Assembly (NCBI GenBank): GCA_021838585.1
Contig: JAKCDE010000013.1
Coordinates: 1 to 33,338 of the forward strand
From: Nitrospirota bacterium
Lineage (GTDB): Bacteria; Nitrospirota_A; Leptospirillia; Leptospirillales; Leptospirillaceae
Length of the DNA stretch: 33,338 nt
Direction of reading: 5' to 3'
The first letter of the stretch is position 1; the number at the start of each line of letters is the position of its first letter. Position numbers and translations under genes: made by a program. This document shows, piece after piece, positions 1 to 7,236 of the stretch. The notes beneath the pieces are model-generated. The model made no database searches. It was not told where the DNA came from and saw nothing but the letters and a program-made list of their open reading frames with translations.

Positions 1-2
1 AT

Positions 3-59
3 TTTCCTGAGGAGCCAGAATTCGAATGGGTCGGCAAACAAGCACATCGACTGCTGTAG
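3..59 (+). CDS. Possible 3' end of a truncated CDS
   Basis: From the window edge, frame 3 reads 18 codons with plausible protein composition (FPEEPEFEWVGKQAHRLL) before a TAG at 57-59. It could be the C-terminus of a gene that begins outside the window. The piece is too short to assign a family, and an open frame of this length can occur by chance. Nothing recognisable follows in 60-210, apart from the short sequence CCAATCTGAC occurring twice. Confidence 0.25.
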   Translation, partial: FPEEPEFEWVGKQAHRLL

Positions 60-210
60 GCATAAATGCGTAATCCAATCAAGGAAGGTTGCACCCAATC
101 TGACCATGCCACCCACGGAAGACCTCACCCCCTCCCGACGGAAGCCAATCTGACTCAAAGGGCGGGCACTGATCTCCTTAACACGAGGGCTGATTGCAAC
201 ACTCCCTATT

Positions 211-1152
211 TCAAATGCATTTCCGGAACGTTTCATAGCGTTTTTCCAGCCTCTCACGGTCGGGCCAGAGTTCCTTGTACCTGGGAAGATGGATCATTTT
301 CCCTTCGAGTGCCTTGATTCCCTGTTCAAGCATCGGACCATCATGGAGGTACAGAAGGCTATGGGCCACATGAATCCGGTAATCCGGGTCGATCCCAATC
401 AGTTGACTGTCGAAGGCGGCGTGATGGATCTTGGACATGCAGATCCCGTTACGGATGTCAGGCTGACCCAGCTCTTTTTCGCTATCCGGAATAATATGGG
501 CCGCATCCACAAGCCTTAACTCCGGAAGCCCGGTCAGGGCACACCGCCCTTCATAGGCCTCAACGACGCGCTCCCGGAACAGGGCCTGATGGAGGCGCTG
601 TTTGGTTTCGACTATCCTGTACCGCCGTTCTTCCGCGGAGGGCGGCACAACCAGGGATTCCTCCTGAATGCGGGCCCCCACGGCAACGGCACAGGACAGG
701 GAAAGTGGATCCCACCCGACAATAAAGACGGGGTAAATGGGATGGTAATGGGCGGCTGCACCCCGACGGTTGATCCCGTAAAAATAGATCAGGGGAAGAT
801 TGTGGATCATCGCCCTTTCAAGGAGCCGATTTTTGGGATCGTCGGGATTGGTTCCCTTGAAAGAATAGCGAAAAACATCCTCGGGGGAGGCGATCTGATG
901 ATCCCGGATCTGATCTTGATACCACACCTTCCCGCCCGGCTTTGGAACCACCGTCTTGATGCTCAGGACCTGTTCCATCTGACGTGGCTTGAAAATTCCC
1001 TCGACCGTCGAGGCAAACAGGATCTGTTCGGATCCGGCCTGGAATCCCTCGGCAATGGAGCTCCAGGGGACTGACGTTCCGTGGATCCTGACGAGCTCAT
1101 CCAGCCTTGAAAAGGCAGCCAGCCTGATTTGGGCATCACGATTCTCAGCCAT
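211..1152 (-). CDS. HNH endonuclease (HNH_2-like), putative restriction-type nuclease
   Basis: This 313-aa protein has a C-terminal HNH module at about residues 200-260: an RCALTG opening, DAAHII with H219, N235 in RNG, and H243/H244 before AFD. The arrangement matches the HNH_2 family of restriction-like endonucleases. The N-terminal 175 residues form a separate domain (motif YSFKGTNPDDP, then LIYFYGI and YPVFIVG). From memory this accompanies HNH_2 in putative restriction enzymes and may recognise DNA; that role is inferred. The ATG at 1152 lies 1 nt after the upstream TGA (1156-1154) behind GGGGGAAGG. A longer reading to 1197 would run into the upstream gene and is not preferred. It is almost certainly co-transcribed and coupled with the methyltransferase-HNH gene. 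The target, modified or unmodified DNA, cannot be read from the sequence. Confidence 0.8.
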   Translation of the reverse strand: MAENRDAQIRLAAFSRLDELVRIHGTSVPWSSIAEGFQAGSEQILFASTVEGIFKPRQMEQVLSIKTVVPKPGGKVWYQDQIRDHQIASPEDVFRYSFKGTNPDDPKNRLLERAMIHNLPLIYFYGINRRGAAAHYHPIYPVFIVGWDPLSLSCAVAVGARIQEESLVVPPSAEERRYRIVETKQRLHQALFRERVVEAYEGRCALTGLPELRLVDAAHIIPDSEKELGQPDIRNGICMSKIHHAAFDSQLIGIDPDYRIHVAHSLLYLHDGPMLEQGIKALEGKMIHLPRYKELWPDRERLEKRYETFRKCI

Positions 1153-1153
1153 A

Positions 1154-2923
1154 TCACCCTTCCCCCCACCCTTTCTCATGCCCCGCAGAGGGGCCATTCC
1201 ACTCCTCCATCCCCTGGTCCGTCCGGAGAGACAGTCTTTTCAGGGATATTCCCTCCAGAATTTTCTCCAGAGGAATCAAGGGGTCTTCCAGGAATAATCC
1301 GGATATTTTCGCGATGGGCAAGGTCCCCCGGGCCTCCAGGTAGAACCGTTTTTTTAGCGAAACATTGTCGTTTGAGGTATACGCGGCATTCCACCATTCC
1401 ATGATACGATCCGCCGCATTCAGCAACACTTTGGCCGAAGGGAGGCGGGCGCTTTTCTGATGATTGACAGTCCGGTGGGCAGGGAAGAGATTCCAGAGGT
1501 CATCACAGGGCCAGGCCGCCCATGGAAAGCAGTGATCCACATCAAATGTCTTTTCCGTCAGGCGCCTTCCACTCCAGACGCAATAGAGGCGGTTTCCGCT
1601 CAAAAAAGATTGGCCGATCCCCTTCACCAGGGAGACATCCCGGGAGGGTTCCGACCATTTCATGGACCGGATCATGACCCGAGGATCGGCTTCGCGCCCC
1701 TGCTTCTCAAGGTATCCCTCCATGAGGCGCATCCACTCGCTTTCCAGGGCCGGCTCTATCCAGGCATCATACCGGGCCAGAGCCTTCCATACATGGACCG
1801 GAACCAGCATCTCCCCAAAGCTCCGGAGGTAGGCTTCATCGAGATAGATTTCCCCCACTGGGGTGCGGTTTGTTCTTTTCTTGTTCGCCTTGAAGATGGC
1901 CACCTGTTTTCCCGGGAAGGTCATGTATTTCGCCGGCATATTCGTAATGGTCTCAACCGTGTCCCGGATCGTCTGGTGAAGAGCATTGGAGTCCTGAGAG
2001 GAGACCCTTATCCCTGGCCGGAGATCCAGGGATGAGAGAGTCAGGGCGCGCCAGGAGTCCTTGATGAACCCAAGGGCTTTCGTCCCCTGGTTTTTAGGGT
2101 TCTGGGGAAGGTTCCCGTCGATCAGTGGCTTGTAGAGACGGATCCAGAACAGCCCCACCAGGCCAAGGGGAATGGAGACCATCTCCTCGCCACAAGCCAT
2201 GGCCATTCCCGGGGATCCGTCGGCAATCCGGGAAACGGCCCGGAGGAGTCCCAGCTTGTAGGTGGAGCTTTTGTCCGACTTTAAAATCACGTGGCGAAGA
2301 AGAGGAAGCGCTCCGGTTTCATCATCGGGCAGTTTCAGGAGAACATGGGACCAGGTCACCCCGGGACGCCCCATGAGATCCGGCTCTGTCCCGCCATATA
2401 CGATGGCCACGCCCTGGGACTTTGCCAGTCGCTCCACTTCATCGGCGGAAACTTCGTACAGGAAGCGCCCCGCTTCCGGAGGACCATGTCTCAGGGTCAT
2501 CGCCAGGATCCCTCCGGACTTCATCAGGGAGACGAGCTTCCGGAAGGCCCGGGGCCGATCCTCCGGAGAGAGGTGCATCCAGACCGCACTGACCAGGATG
2601 AGATCGAAGGAAAGACCCTGGCTGACCAGGGAATCGAGGCCAGGAAGGGCATCATCCATCCATACGAGGCCGGGATCGGGATGTCGGCGCTTCCCCTCCT
2701 CCCGCATCCCGGCGGATGGCTCGACGGCCACCACCTCGAATCCAAGACCCAGGAGACCCTTGGCATCGCGTCCTGAGCCGGCCCCGACATCCAGGGCCGC
2801 TCCCCGTGTCTGGGGGAGAAAAGGAAGTAGCCATCCATGCACCCGGGTGAATTCCAGACTCTCGTAACGGTTCGCAAGGGTCCTGGCTTCGGCATCATAG
2901 ACGGAAATCGATTTGCGGGACAT
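1154..2923 (-). CDS. Fusion of class I SAM-dependent methyltransferase and HNH nuclease
   Basis: This 589-aa protein has two clear ends. Residues 40-170 are a Rossmann methyltransferase: motif I DVGAGSGRD at 45-53, acidic E68 ending strand 2, and the LILVSAVWMHL strand. There is no NPPY/DPPY DNA-amino-methylase motif and no cytosine-C5 PC motif, so the fold resembles small-molecule, RNA or protein methylases more than classic R-M methylases. Residues 446-500 are an HNH nuclease: LYCVWSG, DVDHCFPW with H464, N478 and NHQK at 487-490. The middle (about 215-440) is unrecognised; it contains a KSSTYKLGLLRA stretch. ATG 2923 has AGGAG six bases upstream. It is the first gene of a two-gene minus-strand unit with the HNH_2-like nuclease. 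A defence or modification-sensing role is inferred from domain content only. Confidence 0.75.
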   Translation of the reverse strand: MSRKSISVYDAEARTLANRYESLEFTRVHGWLLPFLPQTRGAALDVGAGSGRDAKGLLGLGFEVVAVEPSAGMREEGKRRHPDPGLVWMDDALPGLDSLVSQGLSFDLILVSAVWMHLSPEDRPRAFRKLVSLMKSGGILAMTLRHGPPEAGRFLYEVSADEVERLAKSQGVAIVYGGTEPDLMGRPGVTWSHVLLKLPDDETGALPLLRHVILKSDKSSTYKLGLLRAVSRIADGSPGMAMACGEEMVSIPLGLVGLFWIRLYKPLIDGNLPQNPKNQGTKALGFIKDSWRALTLSSLDLRPGIRVSSQDSNALHQTIRDTVETITNMPAKYMTFPGKQVAIFKANKKRTNRTPVGEIYLDEAYLRSFGEMLVPVHVWKALARYDAWIEPALESEWMRLMEGYLEKQGREADPRVMIRSMKWSEPSRDVSLVKGIGQSFLSGNRLYCVWSGRRLTEKTFDVDHCFPWAAWPCDDLWNLFPAHRTVNHQKSARLPSAKVLLNAADRIMEWWNAAYTSNDNVSLKKRFYLEARGTLPIAKISGLFLEDPLIPLEKILEGISLKRLSLRTDQGMEEWNGPSAGHEKGWGEG

Positions 2924-3575
2924 CGGCGACTCCTCGCAATCCTTATTTTCCAGATGATCCTGATTGTTGGATCACAGGGCCGGTTGGGAGACCATGCTCA
3001 TGCTGATCCCATACAGACCCAATGCAAACATGGACCGACGAGAGTGTCCACTCTCCCGCATTCCCGGGAAGATGGTTCCCGGGAAAAGCATCCTCGTTGG
3101 CGCTATTTTGAGGATCATCCCCATACACCATTGTCCCTGCCCAGCCTGCTTCAAAAAAGGAGAAATTCACCGGAGCGCGAAGTCCATTGACGCCTGAAAC
3201 AGGCTTTTGCTATTGATCGATTATTTCCCAACCCGAACGCAAGTCCGGGCGTGCGGGTTACTTTTTGGACAATATGTGAATTGTGGAGTCCTGAAGGAAC
3301 TGCCAAAACGGTCCCCCCGGAGATGGTCCTGACGGGTTTCCGGAAGAAGTCATCGATCACAGACCTTGAAATGGAACAAACGATAAGCCTTTTAAAATAT
3401 GTCCGGATTATATCAATGAAGCGCCCCCAATAGAAATGCGCCCGACTTCCTTATACGACAGCTATTGCGAAACTGTCCAAAGACTGAAAGAATTCTTCTG
3501 CCCGCACCCAGGTTCCCTGGAATGACCCCGGGACAGACACGCCAGGGAGCCGGCTTTCTCTCCGGGAGAGGCGTC
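2924..3575. other. Gene-free region with palindromic operator-like sequences
   Basis: No convincing gene is present; the short open frames here have no recognisable motifs. The region separates the minus-strand methyltransferase-HNH unit from bcsZ. It holds a perfect 16-bp inverted repeat, GAGAGTG-TC-CACTCTC (3040-3055), and two copies of the self-complementary 10-mer TTCCCGGGAA (3061-3070 and 3076-3085). A small hairpin GCCTG-AAA-CAGGC followed by TTTT lies at 3192-3208. No clear sigma-70 or sigma-54 promoter for bcsZ was recognised. Confidence 0.5.
3040..3085. promoter_or_regulatory. Cluster of perfect palindromes, putative operators
   Basis: GAGAGTG-TC-CACTCTC occupies 3040-3055. TTCCCGGGAA occurs twice with a 15-bp period (3061-3070 and 3076-3085), each copy being fully palindromic. 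The cluster lies about 115-160 bp upstream of the methyltransferase-HNH start. Tandem dyads of this kind are typical of repressor or activator binding, but no family can be named. Confidence 0.35.
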
Positions 3576-4793
3576 GTGACCAAAATGAACCCCCGTCGCT
3601 CGGGATGGAACCCACTGATTCTCCTGCCACTGCTCTGGGCGATGGCCTTTCCCTTCGCAGGTTTCCCCGCATACGTCTCCGCGGCGAATTCGCCAATATG
3701 GCCTCTCTGGGACCACTTCAGGCAGACCTTTCTTCAGGGGGACGGGCGGGTGATCGACCGCACGGATCACGACAAGACCACCTCGGAGGGAGAAGCCTAC
3801 ACACTCTTCTTCTCCCTGGTCTCCGGCGACCGGAAATCCTTCCGGATCGTCCTTTCCTGGATCAGGAACAACCTGGCCCAGGGAGACCTTGATCGTCATC
3901 TTCCGGCCTGGCTCTGGGGGAGGCGCCCGGACGGAAAATGGGGAATCCTGGACATCAATTCGGCCTCCGACGCCGATTGCTGGATCGCCTACTCCCTCAT
4001 CGAGGCTGGCCGGATCTGGAACCGTCCTGACTACGCATCGCAGGGACGCCGCCTCCTTTCCCTGATCGAAAAAAACGAAGTCGTCTTTCTGGAAGGATAC
4101 GGATGGGCGCTTCTCCCGGGCCCCTGGGGATTTCGCCTCCCGGGCGGAATGACCCGTCTCAACCCCAGCTATCTCGCCCCGGAGATCCTGCTCCGACTGA
4201 CCTCAGTCTCCCACCATAACCGCTGGAAGGAGATTCTCGAAGCCGCCCTGACGCACATGAACGCCATCGCCCCCCACGGCTTTGTCCCGGACTGGTTCGC
4301 AGTCACGCGAGACGGCCTTGTCCGTCCTGATCCCGTCACGGGTCCCATCGGAAGCTACGATGCCATCCGAGCCTACCTCTGGGCCGGACTCCTTCCCTCC
4401 CGTAACCCCGTTCAAAAGCGTCTCCTCGCGCACATGTCGAACATGTTCCGGGATGTCGAGCGCCGTTTCCGGGCACCACTCTATGCGAACACTGTTGCAG
4501 GCTGGACCGCCGGAACCGGTCCGGCCGGTTTTTCGGCGGCCCTGCTTCCGGGGCTCCGGGCCCAGGGGAAAACGAAGGCCGTGAGTGAGCTCCGGCTATT
4601 ATTGAGCCTCGCATGTCACAAGGGACTTTATGGAACCCCCCCCGCCTATTACGACCAGGTTCTCGCCCTCTTCGGAACCGGATTCCTCGACGCACGATTT
4701 TCATTCGACGGAAACGGGAACCTTACGCTTCCGGTTGCAAAAGGAATGACCCCTGCTTTCCACCCCAATTTTCCCGCCTGTCAAAGTCATTGA
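3576..4793 (+). CDS. bcsZ: Endo-1,4-beta-glucanase BcsZ (glycoside hydrolase family 8)
   Basis: This is the periplasmic cellulase of bacterial cellulose operons, which trims nascent glucan during export. Counting from the GTG at 3576 (405 aa), a signal peptide covers residues 1-37 (hydrophobic LILLPLLWAMAF, then AYVSA-AN). GH8 acidic residues are visible: E71 in TTSEGEAY and D132 in INSASDADCWIAY, followed later by GSYDAIRAYLW. GTG 3576 is chosen because GGGAG (3564-3568) sits seven bases upstream. ATG 3585 is the alternative and gives the same mature protein. The open frame extends back to 3465 without support. It stands 328 bp ahead of bcsA on the same strand, and its stop codon lies inside a CCTGTCA-N7-TGACAGG box belonging to the bcsA regulatory region. 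Confidence 0.9.
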   Translation: MTKMNPRRSGWNPLILLPLLWAMAFPFAGFPAYVSAANSPIWPLWDHFRQTFLQGDGRVIDRTDHDKTTSEGEAYTLFFSLVSGDRKSFRIVLSWIRNNLAQGDLDRHLPAWLWGRRPDGKWGILDINSASDADCWIAYSLIEAGRIWNRPDYASQGRRLLSLIEKNEVVFLEGYGWALLPGPWGFRLPGGMTRLNPSYLAPEILLRLTSVSHHNRWKEILEAALTHMNAIAPHGFVPDWFAVTRDGLVRPDPVTGPIGSYDAIRAYLWAGLLPSRNPVQKRLLAHMSNMFRDVERRFRAPLYANTVAGWTAGTGPAGFSAALLPGLRAQGKTKAVSELRLLLSLACHKGLYGTPPAYYDQVLALFGTGFLDARFSFDGNGNLTLPVAKGMTPAFHPNFPACQSH

Positions 4794-4830
4794 CAGGTAA
4801 CTCCCTCATCCTGTCAGTCTTTTTAACACC
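4777..4830. promoter_or_regulatory. Paired CCTGTCA-N7-TGACAGG boxes upstream of bcsA (FleQ-like enhancer)
   Basis: A perfect dyad CCTGTCA-N7-TGACAGG spans 4777-4797 and a degenerate one, CCTGTCA-N7-TAACACC, spans 4810-4830. They start 33 bp apart, about three helical turns. The cores GTCA-N7-TGAC resemble the published FleQ box of Pseudomonas (GTCA-N6-TGAC), which binds a c-di-GMP-responsive sigma-54 activator. The pair is centred about 110 bp upstream of the expected sigma-54 start site, a normal enhancer distance. Identity of the regulator is inferred. Confidence 0.5.
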
Positions 4831-4889
4831 TGAACTATCGACACTTCAGAAAAACATGCGGTCCCGATGGCTTCCATCCTAGGGTCTGA

Positions 4890-4905
4890 TAGCACAAAAC
4901 TTGCA
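4890..4905 (+). promoter_or_regulatory. Candidate sigma-54 (-24/-12) promoter for bcsABCQ
   Basis: TAGCACAAAACTTGCA fits the consensus TGGCAC-N5-TTGCA with one mismatch (A for the first G of the -24 GG); the G and the -12 GC are in the required spacing. Transcription would start near 4917, giving a leader of about 205 nt to bcsA. Confidence 0.45.
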
Positions 4906-4956
4906 TGATAACTACCAATCATTTACGCCCAAAACGAATCGTCCGGACAGAAAGGA

Positions 4957-5027
4957 AATCCCAGGGGGTGATTCCCACCGCCGCCAACAGACCCTTTCAT
5001 TCTGTCTTTATTCTGCTCCCTGGGATT
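4957..5027 (+). promoter_or_regulatory. Multi-stem structured element in the bcsA leader
   Basis: AATCCCAGGG (4957-4966) is exactly complementary to CCCTGGGATT (5018-5027). The 51-nt interior can form two small stems, giving a three-way-junction shape. It matches none of the riboswitch consensus sequences I could recall (TPP, FMN, cobalamin, c-di-GMP-I). A regulatory RNA role is inferred from structure alone. Confidence 0.35.
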
Positions 5028-5121
5028 CAACCACGGCGTCACAGGAGTAGGGCTGCAAAACGGTGGCGGACACCTGCGGGACACGGCCCGGCCCCACCAT
5101 CCAAGAGATGAAGGTGCTCCC

Positions 5122-7236
5122 TTGTCGTCCAAAAATCCGGGAATTTTCTTTCCTTTACAGGTCGCGCTTCTCCTGGCGGGACTCCTCCCGCTTTTTTTCC
5201 TCATGGCGGTCCCGGCGAAAGACTGGACAACCCAGATCTGGCTGGGGGGATCCCTCTTTCTGATCGCCCTTCTCTTGCGGTTCGCCTTTCCCGGGCGACG
5301 ATGGATGCTGATCTCGCTCATCTTCATCTCCATCACCCTCACCGGTCGCTACGCCTGGTGGCGAGCCACCCAGACGCTGGGCATCGGAGACCCGCTAATC
5401 CATGGATACGAATATCCTTTCATATTCATGCTTTTCGGAGCCGAACTCTTCTCATGGACCGTCACGGTGCTCGGATACTTTCAGTCTCTCTCTCCTCTCC
5501 GGAGGAAGGCCGAACCTCTTCCCGAAGACTCGGGGCTCTGGCCTCACGTGGATGTCTTCATCACCACCTACAACGAGCCTCTGTCCGTCGTCCGGCCCAC
5601 AGTTCTCGGGGCCCTGAACATGGACTGGCCCCCGGACAAGATGAAGATCTATCTTCTGGATGATGGTAACCGGCAGGAGTTCCGGGACTTTGCCGACGCG
5701 GCGGGGGTCGAGTATCTCGCCCGCCCCGAACGCCGCCATGCCAAGGCGGGAAATCTCAACTACGCCTTCAGCCGTTCGAGCGGAAAGTACATCGCCATCT
5801 TCGACTGCGATCACATTCCGACACGCTCCTTTCTTCAGACGACGACCGGGGTCCTTGAGAAGAATCCCCGCTATTCCTTCGTCCAGACCCCCCATCATTT
5901 CTATTCCCCCGACCCCTACGAACGGAATCTCGGCATCTTCCATGATATTCCCAGCGAAGGGGCCCTGTTTTACGGAGTCGTCCAGGATGGAAACGATTTC
6001 TGGGATGCGACGACTTTCTGCGGCTCCTGCGCCGTACTCAGACGCTCCTCCCTCGAGGAGATCGGGGGTATCGCCGTGGACACGGTCACGGAGGACGCCC
6101 ATACCTCCCTCCTCCTTCACAGGAAGGGATGGAAATCGGCCTACCTGAATCTGCCCCAGGCCGCAGGACTCGCCACGACGACCCTTTCCGCCCACATCCG
6201 GCAGAGGATCCGGTGGGCCAGGGGCATGATCCAGATTTTCCGGATCGACAATCCCCTCCTCACTCCGGGCCTTGGTCTGTTCCAGAGGCTGTGCTATCTG
6301 AACGGAATGATGCATTTTCTTTTTTCGCTCCCCCGGATGATCTTCCTTCTCGCCCCTCTCGCCTACCTCTATTTCGGCATCAAGATCTTCGATGCCGACG
6401 CCTATTCCATCGCGGCCTATGCATTTCCTGTTCTTGCCATGGCCCTCCTCACAAACTCCACCATCCAGGGGAATCACCGCCATTCATTCTGGAACGAGGT
6501 CTATGAAACGACCCTGGCCCCCTACATTTTTCTCCCCACCGTGATGGCCATCCTCACCCCCAAGGCCGGAAGCTTCAACGTCACATCCAAGGAGGGGATC
6601 ATCCGGGAAGAGTTTTTCGACTCCAGGATCGCGCGTCCCTTCGTTATTTTCTGGCTGCTGAACCTCGGAGGACTGGTGGCCGGAATCTATCGCTACAGCC
6701 GGCATCTCGGAGATGTTCCCACCATCGTTCTGACTCTTGTCTGGGTCCTGCACAACATGATCGTCCTGGGTGCCACGCTCGCGGTGGGTTGGGAAACGAC
6801 CCAGCGGAGAAATCGCCCCCGCATTCCCCTGACTCTTCCTTCCCGCATCCTGGGTCCCGGCCTGAAGGTCCTCTCCGGGGACACGGAGGACATCTCCGAT
6901 CTCGGGGTCCGCCTCAGGATCGGGCCGGGAGACTCCCTCGCCATGGGAGAACGTCTCCTGCTGCAGATCGCCCTTTTCGACAACGTGTACGAATTTCCCT
7001 GCGAGGTCGTCGGCCTGGACGAATTTTCCGTCCGGCTCAACTTTCTCCCTTTGACCCTGGCGGAAGAACGGAACCTCGTCCTTATCCTTTACGGAAGGGC
7101 TGATGCCTGGATCAGGGTCCGATCCCAGAACCGACAGGACAGGATCATCGCCAGCCTGGGAAGACTTTCGAAGTTCGCCATGCTCGGACAGCTCCGGCTC
7201 ATCCGGGCTCTCTTCCGGGAACGGCAGGCCTCGTGA
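5122..7236 (+). CDS. bcsA: Cellulose synthase catalytic subunit BcsA (GT2 + PilZ)
   Basis: This inner-membrane processive glycosyltransferase polymerises UDP-glucose into beta-1,4-glucan and translocates it. Over 704 aa, N-terminal membrane helices (about 12-120) precede a GT2 domain with TYNEP 149-153, LDDG at D180/D181, DCD 228-230, TED 323-325 and QRIRW 361-365. Further helices and the gating loop FNVTSK (485-490) follow. A C-terminal PilZ domain has the c-di-GMP motifs RNRPR (563-567) and DISDLG (590-595), so activation by c-di-GMP is expected. The start is a TTG at 5122 with GAAGGTG five bases upstream; no ATG or GTG fits as well. It overlaps bcsB by GTGA (7233-7236) and heads the bcsABCQ operon. 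Confidence 0.95.
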   Translation: MSSKNPGIFFPLQVALLLAGLLPLFFLMAVPAKDWTTQIWLGGSLFLIALLLRFAFPGRRWMLISLIFISITLTGRYAWWRATQTLGIGDPLIHGYEYPFIFMLFGAELFSWTVTVLGYFQSLSPLRRKAEPLPEDSGLWPHVDVFITTYNEPLSVVRPTVLGALNMDWPPDKMKIYLLDDGNRQEFRDFADAAGVEYLARPERRHAKAGNLNYAFSRSSGKYIAIFDCDHIPTRSFLQTTTGVLEKNPRYSFVQTPHHFYSPDPYERNLGIFHDIPSEGALFYGVVQDGNDFWDATTFCGSCAVLRRSSLEEIGGIAVDTVTEDAHTSLLLHRKGWKSAYLNLPQAAGLATTTLSAHIRQRIRWARGMIQIFRIDNPLLTPGLGLFQRLCYLNGMMHFLFSLPRMIFLLAPLAYLYFGIKIFDADAYSIAAYAFPVLAMALLTNSTIQGNHRHSFWNEVYETTLAPYIFLPTVMAILTPKAGSFNVTSKEGIIREEFFDSRIARPFVIFWLLNLGGLVAGIYRYSRHLGDVPTIVLTLVWVLHNMIVLGATLAVGWETTQRRNRPRIPLTLPSRILGPGLKVLSGDTEDISDLGVRLRIGPGDSLAMGERLLLQIALFDNVYEFPCEVVGLDEFSVRLNFLPLTLAEERNLVLILYGRADAWIRVRSQNRQDRIIASLGRLSKFAMLGQLRLIRALFRERQAS

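Larger units (their letters stand above)
4794..5121 (+). other. bcsA upstream region and structured leader
   Basis: There is no gene in this 328-bp stretch. It carries the second enhancer-like box (4810-4830), a candidate sigma-54 promoter (4890-4905) and a leader of about 200 nt. The leader contains a perfect 10-bp inverted repeat, AATCCCAGGG (4957-4966) with CCCTGGGATT (5018-5027). Two smaller stems can form inside it (GGTG/CACC near 4967-4979 and CAGA/TCTG at 4987-5004). GAAGGTG at 5110-5116 serves the TTG start of bcsA. Confidence 0.5.

Noticed and set aside
66..317. 83-codon plus-strand ORF
   Set aside because: Runs antisense into the HNH gene, has no recognisable motif and no ribosome binding site.
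2943..3170. Overlapping minus-strand ORFs in the gene-free region (2943-3170, 2972-3154)
   Set aside because: No domain, no ribosome binding site, and the palindromic sequences fall inside them.
3192..3208. Mini-hairpin GCCTG-AAA-CAGGC plus TTTT as a terminator
   Set aside because: Only five pairs, with no gene on the plus strand upstream that would need it.
4791..4824. TGACAGG...CCTGTCA followed by TTTTT read as a terminator for bcsZ
   Set aside because: The arms are better explained as neighbouring halves of two CCTGTCA-N7-TGACAGG-type boxes that recur near 13629; the stem is weak and its loop is 12 nt. A terminator function cannot be excluded.
4917..5121. Known riboswitch (TPP, FMN, cobalamin, c-di-GMP-I) in the bcsA leader
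   Set aside because: Conserved core sequences of those classes are absent by eye; only generic stem structure is present.
5452..6483. 343-codon antisense ORF inside bcsA, and the similar 8364-9386 frame in bcsB
   Set aside because: Long antisense frames are expected in GC-rich genes; composition is charged and Gly-rich with no domain.
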